Below, piece after piece: positions 54,791 through 64,000 of a stretch of 64,000 nucleotides of DNA. The stretch lies in contig CALBWA010000014.1 in assembly GCA_937969505.1 (NCBI GenBank), forward strand, positions 1 through 64,000. The letters run 5' to 3'. The notes under the pieces are model-generated. The model was not told the DNA's origin, did no database searches, and worked only from the letters and a program-made list of their open reading frames with translations. This DNA comes from an uncultured Erythrobacter sp. Lineage in GTDB: Bacteria > Pseudomonadota > Alphaproteobacteria > Sphingomonadales > Sphingomonadaceae. The position numbers were made by a program, and so were the translations under genes. Position 1 is the first letter of the stretch; each line of letters opens with the position of its first letter.

Positions 54791-55270
54791 CTATTCAAAC
54801 ACGCCCGCATCGACAGCGGTTTCGCCGGGAGCAGCCTTGAGCACCAGAGTGCTGCAGATCATGTCATGCAGGCCCTGCTTGCGATCGGTAAAGGCTGCCA
54901 TGATGTAACCGATCATAAGGATGACGGCTGACAAAATCTTTGCAAAGTAGCGGCCCAGCGCGCGCAAAAAGCTGATCCGTTGGCCATCTGTATCTGTGAC
55001 GATCAGCCCGAGCGCCATCTTGCCCAGGGTTGCCTGCTTGGCCGAACTTTCCATCAATACGAAGTAGAGTATGCTGCCGATCGTGGTGATCGCATAGGCG
55101 ATGCCAAAACCGCCGGTCGCCAGTGAATCTGCAGCGGCAGGATCAAGCATGTCGGCACTGAACAGGCTGACACCGAAGATGCTGAAGACAATCCATTGTC
55201 CGATCGTGAGGATGATCGCGTCGATGATGTAAGCACCGAACCTGATCCAGAAGCCTGCGTAATTTTCCAT
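54791..55270 (-). CDS. RDD-family membrane protein
   Basis: 159 residues. The family motifs are near the start (GFWIRFGAYIIDAIIL) and in the second half (KQATLGKMALGLIVTD). Three to four membrane segments are visible. The Arg and Asp residues in the first helix are the R-D of the name. Some RDD proteins act as ion antiporters; no role can be set here. It starts alone, with GGGGAC before the ATG. Confidence 0.88.
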   Translation of the reverse strand: MENYAGFWIRFGAYIIDAIILTIGQWIVFSIFGVSLFSADMLDPAAADSLATGGFGIAYAITTIGSILYFVLMESSAKQATLGKMALGLIVTDTDGQRISFLRALGRYFAKILSAVILMIGYIMAAFTDRKQGLHDMICSTLVLKAAPGETAVDAGVFE

Positions 55271-55403
55271 TGTTTAGTCCCCTCATTGTCCAAGCAGGAG
55301 TTTCACCCACCAGCTATTGATCTGCAAGCATAATATTTAAAATGCCCACAACATGGCCGCATGCTGATGTTACCACCGCGCGCGCAGACACCCTCCGCAA
55401 ACC

Positions 55404-55436
55404 AAAAAGGGGCCCGCATCACTGCGAGCCCCTTTT
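55404..55436 (-). terminator. Rho-independent terminator of the TonB-dependent receptor gene
   Basis: Stem AAAAGGGGC..CGCA / TGCG..GCCCCTTTT with a TCAC loop. On the minus strand it ends in CCCTTTTTGG, 22 bp past the receptor stop; on the plus strand it also ends in TTTT. Confidence 0.85.
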
Positions 55437-55457
55437 CCTGTTTCAATCCATTGTGGA

Positions 55458-58133
55458 TTAGAACTTGTAGCGAACAACCCCGCCGTACGTGCGCGGTGCG
55501 CTGGGGTAGCCGGAAACCGTACCTGCCTGGGCGACACCGTCAAACAGAGTCAGGATATGGCGATCATTGAACAGGTTGCGGGCAAATGCCCCTACTTCGA
55601 ACCCGTTGTTCAGTGCCAGCGTGACCGAAGTATTCACCAAATTGACTTCACGATCGAAAATCTGGGTATTGCCAAGCGCAACGTTGAACGTCGGCAGGCC
55701 ATTGTTGATCGCCGTGCTGCTTTCATGGTTATAGTCGATCCGCGAAATCAAACGCGTGCCGCTGTTGAACTCATGAGTGTAAGTTGCAGAGGTGGCGATC
55801 GTGAGTTCCGGGATGCCAGCTGGCGTTACACCAGTCAGATCGCCCAGAACACTTCCAGGAAAGTCATCAAACAGCGGATCAAGATACGTCGTTGCGAATG
55901 TCAGAACCAGACCGTCTGTCGGGACGATCGTTGCATCAAATTCGAAGCCCTTGACCGACTGGCGGCCAGCATTCTGCAATGCAAAACCTGTTCCAGTGAA
56001 GGCAAGGCTCTGGAAACCGTCAATAGTCTGGTCGAACAGCGCAAGATTGAAACCAAAGCCGGGCCATTGTGCCTTGAGGCCAATTTCGTAGACTTCGGCT
56101 TCTTCTGGTCCTGCAAACCGGGTTCCCGTGGTCAGGTTCGGAACAGCGAGGCCGGCATCAAGAATGGGCGATGAAGGCGCGAGGATAGTCGACAGTCCTG
56201 GTCCCGGCGTAAAGTCGCTCGCCAAGGGGCGGCTATCGCGGCCCAGATTGATCGAGCTTGCCTTGAAGCCAGTTGCATAGCTTGCATAGACGTTGACTTC
56301 GTTGGACACCTGATAGGCGACGCGCAACAGATACGTCAGCTCGTCATCATCGGTCCGGCCATCTTCAACCGCATTCGGCACCGACAGGAATGGCAGCTGG
56401 AACTGCAACGCGCTGAAAGCGAGAAGCGGGTTTTGCATTGAATCCTGAGCAGCAGCTGCAATCCCGGCGAAGAATGGCGCTGTTGCAGGGTTGGTTGCAA
56501 AATCACCAATCACAGCTGGCGTCACGTCAGCCGGGCTGATCATGAGGGCCTGTGCAATGCCGCCAACGATGAAGGCATCAACCAGATTGATATTGGCCAA
56601 TGGGTCACCAGCGACCTGATCAAGAGCGAAACTCTTGCTGTCATCAGTGTAGTTGAAGCCCGCCGTTACAGTCAGGTCGGGTGTGATTTCAAAATCAACC
56701 GTACCAAAGATCGAATAGGATTCGTTCGACATGCGGAAGCTTTCCGCCGTCAGGAAGCCTTGCGAACCGAGGAACGTGCCAGCAGGAAAACCAAGCCCAG
56801 CTTCGCCAGCCGCCAGCGCGCCATTGCCGATGGCAATCTGCTGAGCTGCCGTCAGGCCTGGAAGAAGGGTTGGACTGACTGCCTGGAAGGCAGCAAAATC
56901 GCGGAAATCCTCACCAATGCTGAGCGAGCTGTCCTGACGAATGGTTTCGTCAAAGTAGTAAGCTCCCAACAGGAAGTTGAACGGACCGTCAAAGTCGGAA
57001 CTGACCCGCAGTTCCTGGGTGAAGGTGTCAACACCTTGATCGCGGATCTCATTTGACAGATCCGCGCTGGTGAAGTCGATGTCCTGATTGAAGAAGTTGC
57101 GCAGCTCACGATAGGAGGTGATCGACGTGAAATTCAGCGCACCGGCTGCATAATCGATCTGACCCGAGACACCGTAGTTTTCATTGGTGTTGCGTGGTGC
57201 GATATTCAGGAAGTTCTCGTCCGAGAAAAAGTCAGTGCCGAACTGACCACCCACTGCCCCGATGGCTTGTTCAGTCAAGTCACCGACAAGAACGTTGCTG
57301 GTCTGACAGCACACTTCATCAATGTCGTTGTAATCAGCGATCAGGCGAACGCTCAGATCAGCGGTAGGCTCAATCAACAGCTGTCCGCGCACCGAATAGC
57401 GATTGCGGTCATTGATTTCAGTCCCGCCCAGATTCACGATTTCGCCAAACCCATCGCGAGACTGGTAGCTGCCATCAAGCGAGAAAGCGATATTGTCGGT
57501 CAGAGGGCCGGTAATGTCACCTTTCAGAACAACCTGATTGAAGTTGCCATAGACAGCTTCAACTCCGCCACCCCAGCTGAACTGTGGAGGACGGGTCACG
57601 ACCGAGATAACGCCAGCCGAGGCGTTCTTGCCGAACAGAGTGGATTGCGGACCGTTGAGAACCTCGATCCGCTGCACATTGGGCAAATCACTCAACGCGG
57701 AAGCCGAACGCGAACGGAACACGCCGTCGATGAAGACGCCAACAGATGGCTCGATACCAAAGTTGTTATCGCCATTACCGAAGCCGCGAATGATGAATGT
57801 TGTGGCCGACGAGGTCTGCAACTGGCTCACGCGCAGCGAAGGGGTCACCGTCTGAAGGTCGAGAACGTCGCGGATCTGCGCCTGCTCAAGCGTTTCGCCC
57901 GAAGTCACAGAAACCGAAATCGGGGTTTCCTGCAGGGTCTGCTCGCGCTTGGTCGCGGTAACAACGATGACGTTGTCGAATTCTGTATCATCGAAGCTGG
58001 TTTCAGCAGTGTCGGCAGGGGCAGCTTCATCCTGTGCAAATGCGACGCCAGGGACAGCAAGTGCGACAGCGGCAGCGCCGCTCAAAAGGGTGAATCGGCA
58101 CGACCCGGCGGAGCCGGTTAGAATAGAACGCAT
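55458..58133 (-). CDS. TonB-dependent outer-membrane receptor
   Basis: 891 residues from the ATG at 58133, with GAGGAG 6 bases upstream. A signal peptide ends AFA-QDE. A TonB-box-like VIVVTATKREQTLQETP precedes the plug domain (SGETLEQAQIRDVLDLQTV; IRGFGNG). A long beta-barrel follows and the C-terminus is YGGVVRYKF with a terminal aromatic. These receptors import iron chelates, vitamins or carbohydrates with TonB energy. The large class without a nearby transporter in sphingomonads makes the substrate unreadable. A 250-bp intergenic region separates it from typA. Confidence 0.95.
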   Translation of the reverse strand: MRSILTGSAGSCRFTLLSGAAAVALAVPGVAFAQDEAAPADTAETSFDDTEFDNVIVVTATKREQTLQETPISVSVTSGETLEQAQIRDVLDLQTVTPSLRVSQLQTSSATTFIIRGFGNGDNNFGIEPSVGVFIDGVFRSRSASALSDLPNVQRIEVLNGPQSTLFGKNASAGVISVVTRPPQFSWGGGVEAVYGNFNQVVLKGDITGPLTDNIAFSLDGSYQSRDGFGEIVNLGGTEINDRNRYSVRGQLLIEPTADLSVRLIADYNDIDEVCCQTSNVLVGDLTEQAIGAVGGQFGTDFFSDENFLNIAPRNTNENYGVSGQIDYAAGALNFTSITSYRELRNFFNQDIDFTSADLSNEIRDQGVDTFTQELRVSSDFDGPFNFLLGAYYFDETIRQDSSLSIGEDFRDFAAFQAVSPTLLPGLTAAQQIAIGNGALAAGEAGLGFPAGTFLGSQGFLTAESFRMSNESYSIFGTVDFEITPDLTVTAGFNYTDDSKSFALDQVAGDPLANINLVDAFIVGGIAQALMISPADVTPAVIGDFATNPATAPFFAGIAAAAQDSMQNPLLAFSALQFQLPFLSVPNAVEDGRTDDDELTYLLRVAYQVSNEVNVYASYATGFKASSINLGRDSRPLASDFTPGPGLSTILAPSSPILDAGLAVPNLTTGTRFAGPEEAEVYEIGLKAQWPGFGFNLALFDQTIDGFQSLAFTGTGFALQNAGRQSVKGFEFDATIVPTDGLVLTFATTYLDPLFDDFPGSVLGDLTGVTPAGIPELTIATSATYTHEFNSGTRLISRIDYNHESSTAINNGLPTFNVALGNTQIFDREVNLVNTSVTLALNNGFEVGAFARNLFNDRHILTLFDGVAQAGTVSGYPSAPRTYGGVVRYKF

Positions 58134-58382
58134 GTGAACTCCTCTCACAGTTTAACGATCCGGTCCGGCATCCCCACATGCTTCTAAACCTGATCGCTTG
58201 GCTTTGCGTTAGCGCCATGGTTCACTGTAAACAAGTTTCAAGCCAATGATATTTAGCACCAATATCTGCATTTGTGGCCGCTGGGACACACTCTGCCCAC
58301 TTGCCGTTACGGCGCGCATAAGCTAGGCGACGCGCGATTGTGCGCCGCAACATGGCGCCCCCTTACATTTCCAAGGCTTATT

Positions 58383-60215
58383 ATGTCCGAATCTCTTCGC
58401 AATATCGCGATTATCGCGCACGTCGATCATGGCAAAACCACGCTTGTGGACCAGCTTTTCCGCCAGTCCGGCACCTTCCGCGACAATCAGCGCGTGGAAG
58501 AACGCGCAATGGATTCCAACGATCTGGAAAAAGAGCGCGGCATCACCATTCTGGCCAAGTGCACCAGCGTTGAGTGGGAGCATGATGACACCACCACCCG
58601 CATCAACATTGTCGACACACCGGGCCACGCCGACTTCGGCGCCGAAGTCGAACGCATCCTGAGCATGGTCGATGGCGTTATCCTGCTGGTCGACAGTGCG
58701 GAAGGCGCCATGCCGCAAACCAAATTCGTAACCGGCAAAGCGCTGGCCCTGGGCCTCAAGCCAATCGTTGTGGTCAACAAGATCGACCGCCCCGATGGCC
58801 GTCCGCAGGAAGTGCTCGACGAAGTGTTCGACCTGTTTGTCAGCCTCGACGCCACCGACGAGCAGCTCGACTTCCCCGTCCTCTACGCCTCGGGCCGCGA
58901 TGGCTATGCCAGCGACGATCAGGAAGCACGCGACGGTACGCTGGAGCCGCTGTTTGCCAAGATTGTGGAGCATGTCCCCTCCCCCGGTCTCGACACCGAT
59001 GGCCCGTTCAGCTTCCTGGCCACTCTGCTTGACCGCGACAATTTCATGGGCCGCGTTCTGACCGGCCGCGTGCAGTCCGGCACGATCAACGTCAACGATC
59101 CGATCCACGCCATCGATATGGACGGCAATGTGGTCGAGGTTGGCCGCGCGACCAAGCTGATGAGCTTTGACGGGTTGGAACGCGTACCGGTGGAATCCGC
59201 CAGGGCGGGCGACATCATCGCGCTGGCCGGGCTGGAGAAGGCAACCGTTGCCAACACCATCGCCCACACCTCTGTCACCACCCCGATTGCCGCGCAGCCG
59301 ATTGATCCGCCCACACTGGCCATGCGCTTTGCCGTGAACGACAGCCCGCTGGCCGGGCGCGAGGGCAGCAAGGTCACCAGCCGCATGATCCGCGACCGCC
59401 TCTATCGCGAGGCGGAGACCAATGTCGCCATCCGCATCAGCGAAAGCGATGACAAGGACAGCTTCGAAGTGGCTGGCCGCGGCGAATTGCAGCTCGGCGT
59501 GCTGATCGAGACCATGCGCCGCGAGGGGTTTGAGCTGGGCATTTCGCGCCCCAAGGTCCTGTTCCGTGAGGAAGACGGACAGCGCATGGAACCGTACGAA
59601 ACCGTCGTCATCGACGTGGATGACGAGCATTCCGGCACCGTTGTTGAAAAGATGCAGCGCCGCAAGGCCGACCTTACCGAAATGCGCCCCTCGGGCATCG
59701 GCAAGACCCGCATCACCTTTTCCGCCCCGTCGCGCGGGCTGATCGGCTATCACGGTGAATTCCTGTCCGACACGCGCGGCACCGGCATCATGAACCGCCT
59801 GTTCGAGAAGTACGGCCCTTACAAGGGCCCGATCGAAGGCCGCAACAACGGCGTGCTGATCTCCAACGGTGATGGCGAGTCCAACGCCTATGCGCTCAAC
59901 ATGCTGGAAGATCGCGGCGAGCTGTTCGTCGGCGCTTCGATGAAGCTGTATGAAGGCATGATCATCGGCGAAAACGCCAAGCCGGACGATCTGGAAGTCA
60001 ATCCGATGAAGGCCAAGCAGCTGACCAACATCCGTTCATCAGGCAAGGACGATTCCATTCGTCTGACCCCGCCGCGCCGGATGACGCTGGAGCAGTCGAT
60101 CGCCTATATCGATGATGACGAGATGGTCGAAGTGACCCCGGAATCGATCCGCCTGCGCAAGGCGCTGCTGTGCCCGCATGAACGCAAGAAAGCAAAACGC
60201 AGCAAGGGGGGGTGA
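58383..60215 (+). CDS. typA: Translational GTPase TypA/BipA
   Basis: 610 residues from the ATG at 58383. The GTPase motifs are AHVDHGKTT (12-20), [14 protein letters not shown] and NKIDRPD. The EF-G-like domains and the C-terminal TypA domain ([20 protein letters not shown] region) are complete. TypA binds ribosomes and affects 50S assembly and stress adaptation. A possible promoter TTGCCG-N17-TAGGCG lies at about 58302-58330. Confidence 0.97.
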   Translation: MSESLRNIAIIAHVDHGKTTLVDQLFRQSGTFRDNQRVEERAMDSNDLEKERGITILAKCTSVEWEHDDTTTRINIVDTPGHADFGAEVERILSMVDGVILLVDSAEGAMPQTKFVTGKALALGLKPIVVVNKIDRPDGRPQEVLDEVFDLFVSLDATDEQLDFPVLYASGRDGYASDDQEARDGTLEPLFAKIVEHVPSPGLDTDGPFSFLATLLDRDNFMGRVLTGRVQSGTINVNDPIHAIDMDGNVVEVGRATKLMSFDGLERVPVESARAGDIIALAGLEKATVANTIAHTSVTTPIAAQPIDPPTLAMRFAVNDSPLAGREGSKVTSRMIRDRLYREAETNVAIRISESDDKDSFEVAGRGELQLGVLIETMRREGFELGISRPKVLFREEDGQRMEPYETVVIDVDDEHSGTVVEKMQRRKADLTEMRPSGIGKTRITFSAPSRGLIGYHGEFLSDTRGTGIMNRLFEKYGPYKGPIEGRNNGVLISNGDGESNAYALNMLEDRGELFVGASMKLYEGMIIGENAKPDDLEVNPMKAKQLTNIRSSGKDDSIRLTPPRRMTLEQSIAYIDDDEMVEVTPESIRLRKALLCPHERKKAKRSKGG

Positions 60216-60232
60216 TTTTTCTCTCACCGTCA

Positions 60233-60251
60233 TCCTGAACTTGTTTCAGGA
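60233..60251. repeat. Palindromic element between typA and the restriction-modification gene
   Basis: TCCTGAA-CTTGT-TTCAGGA forms a 7-bp stem with a 5-base loop. The sequence CATCCTGAACTTGTTTCAGG is of a kind I have seen repeated between genes in sphingomonads (recalled, not searched). It may serve as a weak terminator for typA; there is no U-run. Confidence 0.55.
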
Positions 60252-60286
60252 CAACACGCTGCCGACAGTCTCAGATCGTGCTGAAA

Positions 60287-63200
60287 CTAGGCACCCACAT
60301 CCAGCGGCAAGGTGATCTCGCCCATGATGCGGTCCGTCTCCAGCAGGATTTTTACGATCCGTTGATAGTGCTGTAGATCGGCAAATTCGAGCCTGCGCCC
60401 CTTGCGATCTTTCAGCCACTTCTGTGCGGGCTGATATCCGCCGATGTAGAAGCTCCACGCGGTTTCCGGCACGTTCTGGAAGTACTGTTGTTTGTTGATC
60501 CAGACATGCCCGTCTTCGCGCTTGGGATAGCCGGAGGCGACGAGGTTGCGGTCCTCATCATCCTCGACCTCACCCATAAAGGGACAGGCGGTGTCGCCGA
60601 TGGCGGCGGGCTCCATAAGGTGGAGGCGGCGCAAAGCCTCCCCCTTTTCACTGACATGCACGAACACATCAGTTGAGGCCGGATAGGGAATACGCGGAAA
60701 GTCGATCTTGAGGAATTCGGCAAAGGTTTCGCGGTAATCGGGCGAGTGCAGCACGCCATAGATGTAGTCGAACACCTTGACCTCTGACGGGCGCGCATTG
60801 CCGGTGGCAGCGCGGAAGTCATCGTCCGGCCCGGCCTGATCTGTGGGGTCTATACCCGCAGCTTTACAGATTTGGGCGTAGAGCTTGGGATCGAAATTAA
60901 GCGTCCGCTCAGTAGGCGCAAGCGCATCTTTCTGGGCGGCGTTGTCGTCGGGGTAAAGGTAGAGAGGAGCATTCATAGCATTCGACCCAGTCGTGCCAGA
61001 CAGCAGAATTGCTTCAGTGGGAATATCGGTCACCAGCGCGTGTGCAAATGCGAAATCTCGCAAGGCCTTCGGAATGAGCATTCCTAAGTTTTCACCTTGC
61101 AGATAATGACTCATGATTTGTTGAACCGGCCAACCCACAAAGCCCCGCGCATTGCCGGTGTAGAGCAAATACCGCGGATCAAAGGGGCGATAGTTGATCT
61201 TTCGGATCAGTTCCCGACTGAAGTTCTCGACAACATCCGATTTGGCCCACTCATAGCGCCAATCTCGCACGTCGTCGGGCAATCCATATTCCTGCCTAAC
61301 CTCTTCTTCCGACTTGTTCTTGAAAGCATTCATGCTCTGCCAAACAGCATCAACACTATCTTGTATGCAGAGGCGGTCTCTTTTCGTGACAATGCCATTT
61401 CCAAGTTTAACGAAGAGCTTGTCTAAGCCGAACCCTGCCTCAAAACGCGAGAGTGTTACATAGTCACGCGGAACAAAGGGAAACTGATTGCCCCTTGGCC
61501 TAATCTGGCTCGTGCACTGACCTCTTCCGTCTGAGTGCAACTTCAGACTCTTCGCCTTGCGGCTGCCCCACAAATCCCCGTGCCACACCTCGGCCAGTTC
61601 TTCGCTGCCCGCACCCTTCCGCACCGCTATAATCAGCGCCACGCCCTGCTGGATATCGAACACATTTTTGTCCGGTGAACCGTCCGGGCTGACCTCCTTT
61701 TTCTTCGAATTGCCATGGAGGTCGATCACCCAGATCTTGTCGAAAGTCTTAAGCAGGTGCCAGCGCATCCCGCGAAAGGTCGGATTGTCCAGATATCCGT
61801 GATTGGTGATGAAGCCGAGCACGCCGCCTGAAGGGTTCTTGGCGATCACATCCTCGCTCATGCGAATGAATTTGACGTAATCGTCGTTGATCAATTTCGG
61901 ATTGCGCTCTTTCAGCCGTTCTTTCCCGCCCGGTTCCATCTTGTAGGCTTCCATTAGCCCCATGATGTGATCGCCCTTATTCGCGCTTTCGCCAGAATAA
62001 GGCGGGTTCCCGATCACGCACATGATCGGCGTCTGGCGCTTCACATCGGCGGCCCCTTCCGCCTCTTTCGCCAGCGGGGTCCAGAACAGGTCAGATTTCA
62101 CCCGCTCCGCCGGTTCCAGCGCATTGGTCAACCAGACCGACAGGCGCGGTGGATTGGCGCTGGGCACATAGCCGCTTTCGGTCAGCTGCATATCCAGCTT
62201 CATATGGCACATGGCATAGCTCGCCATGAGCAGTTCAAACCCGTGCAGGCGCGGCAGCAGGTCTTTCTCTACATAGTTTGACCATGCCCCGGGCGCGACG
62301 CCCTTCACACGGTCACTGATCAGCTGGGTTGCCTTGGCCAAAAACGTGCCCGTGCCGGTCGCCGGATCAAGGATTTGCACGCGGTGCACATCCTTCTTGA
62401 TCGTGACGGCCCCACCCTTCTTGTCCGTTTCGCCCGTGTCCCAATCGACCGTCACCTTGCTGGTATCGGCCAGGCCATCGGACAAGCCAAACTCGGTCTT
62501 CAAAACATCATCAACCGCGCGGACGATAAAATCGACCACCGGTTCCGGCGTGTACCAGACCCCGCGCGATTTGCGCTTTTTCGGGTTATACGCGCCGAGG
62601 AAGTCTTCGTAGAAATGGATAAAGGGGTCATTGCGTGCATCCCATTTTCCATAATCGGCAAACAGATCGTGGACATTGGCCGCTTGCAGCAACTCGGCCA
62701 GATCATCGACGATCCAGGCGATCCTGTCGTCCAGATCATAGCCGGCGACAAACTGAAACATGCTGCGCAAAAACGGGTTTGATTTCGGCAGCAGTTCCAG
62801 CGCTTCGGCCCGGCTGAAATCCTTCGGCGTCTGATCGTGAAACCGCGCGGCAAACATGCCATAGGTCACCGTTTCGGCATAGATATCGGCAAATTCGCCC
62901 GGCGTCAGATTGGGCAGCAGGTTCGCCTTGAAGCTCTTGAACTGATTGGCCAGTTCGGATTGCAGCTGCGCGTCTTCCTTCAAAACATTGCCCAGCACAT
63001 CCTTGATCAGCTTGGCCTTGCCCGCCATCAGTTCCGCCAATCGCTTGGCCGACCGGATAGAGATCGGTTTTTCGGCGGCAAATTGCTTGAGGTGGGTCTC
63101 AAGCCGCTCAAACTCCTGCGGATTTGCCGGCAAACCATGGGTGTAATCGGCGATGATAATATAGGCGGTCTGTTCGCCTTCGCGCAGAAATTCGAATTCC

Positions 63201-63508
63201 AGCCCGTTGGTGTAGAGCAAGTTGGGCAGACCTTGCGAATACCGGTCCTTTTGTTCTTTCGAATAGCCTTTGGGTTTGATGATATCCTTGTCGATATCCT
63301 TGTGTTCGCACCAACCCCGCGCGACCCCCTTCGATTGGAACACAAAATCAGGTGCCCCCACGGCAACTCGGCGCGGTTCGTTAATTACGTCCAGATCTGG
63401 ATCGATGCTTTTGAAAAGCTTTTCAAGCGCGGCTCGGTAGGAATGCTCGCTGGCCACGCCGGTTGCGTAAACCTCGCGAATGTCATCAAGATAACCGGCG
63501 ATATCCAT
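60287..63508 (-). CDS. Single-chain restriction-modification enzyme (Type IIG-like, Type ISP C-terminal domain)
   Basis: 1073 residues from the ATG at 63508, with AGGGGG 8 bases upstream. An N-terminal nuclease is indicated by PD-x13-ExK (Pro53, Asp54, Glu68, Lys70). A gamma-type N6-adenine methyltransferase core follows, with motif I DPATGTGTFL (381-390) and catalytic NPPY (501-504). The last 350 residues (including RETFAEFLKIDFPRIPYP and FYIGGYQPAQKWLKDRKG) resemble the Type ISP target-recognition domain. No helicase Walker motif is visible, so it is not a full Type ISP translocase. It stands alone with no separate methylase or specificity gene. Confidence 0.88.
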   Translation of the reverse strand: MDIAGYLDDIREVYATGVASEHSYRAALEKLFKSIDPDLDVINEPRRVAVGAPDFVFQSKGVARGWCEHKDIDKDIIKPKGYSKEQKDRYSQGLPNLLYTNGLEFEFLREGEQTAYIIIADYTHGLPANPQEFERLETHLKQFAAEKPISIRSAKRLAELMAGKAKLIKDVLGNVLKEDAQLQSELANQFKSFKANLLPNLTPGEFADIYAETVTYGMFAARFHDQTPKDFSRAEALELLPKSNPFLRSMFQFVAGYDLDDRIAWIVDDLAELLQAANVHDLFADYGKWDARNDPFIHFYEDFLGAYNPKKRKSRGVWYTPEPVVDFIVRAVDDVLKTEFGLSDGLADTSKVTVDWDTGETDKKGGAVTIKKDVHRVQILDPATGTGTFLAKATQLISDRVKGVAPGAWSNYVEKDLLPRLHGFELLMASYAMCHMKLDMQLTESGYVPSANPPRLSVWLTNALEPAERVKSDLFWTPLAKEAEGAADVKRQTPIMCVIGNPPYSGESANKGDHIMGLMEAYKMEPGGKERLKERNPKLINDDYVKFIRMSEDVIAKNPSGGVLGFITNHGYLDNPTFRGMRWHLLKTFDKIWVIDLHGNSKKKEVSPDGSPDKNVFDIQQGVALIIAVRKGAGSEELAEVWHGDLWGSRKAKSLKLHSDGRGQCTSQIRPRGNQFPFVPRDYVTLSRFEAGFGLDKLFVKLGNGIVTKRDRLCIQDSVDAVWQSMNAFKNKSEEEVRQEYGLPDDVRDWRYEWAKSDVVENFSRELIRKINYRPFDPRYLLYTGNARGFVGWPVQQIMSHYLQGENLGMLIPKALRDFAFAHALVTDIPTEAILLSGTTGSNAMNAPLYLYPDDNAAQKDALAPTERTLNFDPKLYAQICKAAGIDPTDQAGPDDDFRAATGNARPSEVKVFDYIYGVLHSPDYRETFAEFLKIDFPRIPYPASTDVFVHVSEKGEALRRLHLMEPAAIGDTACPFMGEVEDDEDRNLVASGYPKREDGHVWINKQQYFQNVPETAWSFYIGGYQPAQKWLKDRKGRRLEFADLQHYQRIVKILLETDRIMGEITLPLDVGA

Positions 63509-63756
63509 TGAATTCCCCCTGCCCCGAACTTGTGGCGCAGTCATACCCAAGTGGCAAGCCGTTGGTTTTCCGCAATTCCCGCTGAACGTTTCCTACCGCC
63601 AGATGGCCGGGTACAGGGTGCGCCATGCGAAGCGCTCTCCACCGCCACTCACTACCAATCTGCGTCCCGAGCCCATACCTATCCGGCCCAAACTCCGGCT
63701 CTTTCCGTCAGCGGATGGAGCTCCCCCATCGTGGCGCTCTTATTCTTGCCCAGGAC

Positions 63757-63773
63757 TGTGTAACATGTGTAAC
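63757..63773. promoter_or_regulatory. Direct repeat TGTGTAAC upstream of the VOC gene
   Basis: TGTGTAAC occurs at 63757-63764 and 63766-63773, period 9, 27 bp before the VOC start. TTGCCC at 63746 with a 16-base gap to TGTAAC could be a promoter. Either reading (operator or promoter) is tentative. Confidence 0.3.
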
Positions 63774-63800
63774 CAACACGCATCGGCGAAGGAGGCGAAT

Positions 63801-64000
63801 ATGGCAAAGGTAACCGGACTGGGCGGTGTTTTCTACGTGGTGGAGGACCCGGCGAAAACCCGCGAGTGGTACCGCGATATTCTGGGCATCGATGGCCCTT
63901 ATGGCCCACAGCTGGCCTGGGCCGAGGAGCCCAAGACCAACCCCTATTCATTGATCAGCCATTTCAAGGACGATACCTATGTCAAGCCTGGAAAGGGTGG
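63801..64000 (+). CDS. VOC (glyoxalase/bleomycin-resistance) family protein, 3' truncated by window
   Basis: 66 codons are visible to the right edge; GGAGG lies 8 bases before the ATG. The start MAKVTGLGGVFYVVEDPAKT and the next REWYRDILGI match the first beta-alpha-beta unit of VOC proteins. The family is metal-binding and includes glyoxalase I, dioxygenases and resistance proteins; which one cannot be told from this part. The rest lies outside the window. Confidence 0.85.
   Translation, partial: MAKVTGLGGVFYVVEDPAKTREWYRDILGIDGPYGPQLAWAEEPKTNPYSLISHFKDDTYVKPGKG

Noticed and set aside
58323..59753. Long minus-strand frame (476 codons) opposite typA
   Set aside because: It is a mirror of the highly biased typA codons; the peptide has no recognisable domain and typA is unquestionable on the plus strand.

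Overview
The window looks like ordinary chromosome from an alphaproteobacterium of the order Sphingomonadales, most likely family Erythrobacteraceae. This rests on gene content and order, GC-rich codon use, a SciP-type DUF1153 regulator, a DUF2794 gene, and a circularly permuted two-piece tmRNA gene whose tag reads ANDNEALALAA. The family-level placement is inference from recognition, not from a database search.

Layout: 1-4.4 kb holds the C-terminus of an M3 metallopeptidase, an Ada-type DNA repair regulator, a trypsin-like periplasmic protease and a TauD-type dioxygenase. 4.5-9.75 kb is the F1-ATPase operon atpHAGDC, interrupted between atpG and atpD by a small lipoprotein gene and closed by a terminator. 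9.8-14.7 kb carries a GT-C membrane glycosyltransferase, a secreted prolyl oligopeptidase, sciP and a SOUL haem-binding protein. 14.8-22.7 kb has glmU with an overlapping HNH gene that lacks a normal start codon, gph, a D-3-hydroxyacyl-CoA type SDR, a membrane protein and a minus-strand operon (DUF2066-like, hdaA, cysE, DUF2794). 22.7-28.8 kb carries purM, a purN fused to a YjbR domain, a sulfotransferase, and the operon pepA-DUF2256-holC-ndk. 28.9-34.7 kb is the envelope/ribosome operon lptD-surA-pdxA-rsmA.

34.8-43.3 kb is catabolic: a kinase/acyl-CoA dehydrogenase pair, malate synthase G, and an arginine succinyltransferase (AST) cluster in which an M20 hydrolase sits where a desuccinylase would be expected. 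43.6-44.8 kb is a gene-poor stretch with the tmRNA gene ssrA on the minus strand, direct repeats at its 3' end and a hairpin cluster. 44.8-49.5 kb has mscL, the lemA/TPM/TPM cluster, a Nudix hydrolase, an SDR, pspC and two tandem paralogous peptides of about 40 residues. 49.7-60.2 kb contains recF, tesA divergent from ybbA-ybbP (the same order as in E. coli), an RDD protein, a large TonB-dependent receptor and typA. 60.3-63.5 kb is a solitary single-chain restriction-modification enzyme, and the window ends inside a VOC-family gene.

Many genes are tightly packed with overlapping stop/start signals (ATGA, TTGA, GTGA and one CTGA), suggesting widespread translational coupling and frequent TTG/GTG starts. 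I saw no CRISPR array, rRNA, tRNA, insertion sequence or prophage. The most unusual items are the HNH gene at the end of glmU, the tandem mini-proteins next to pspC, the lipoprotein inside the ATP synthase operon, the PurN-YjbR fusion, the M20/AstA/AstB arrangement and the repeats around ssrA.
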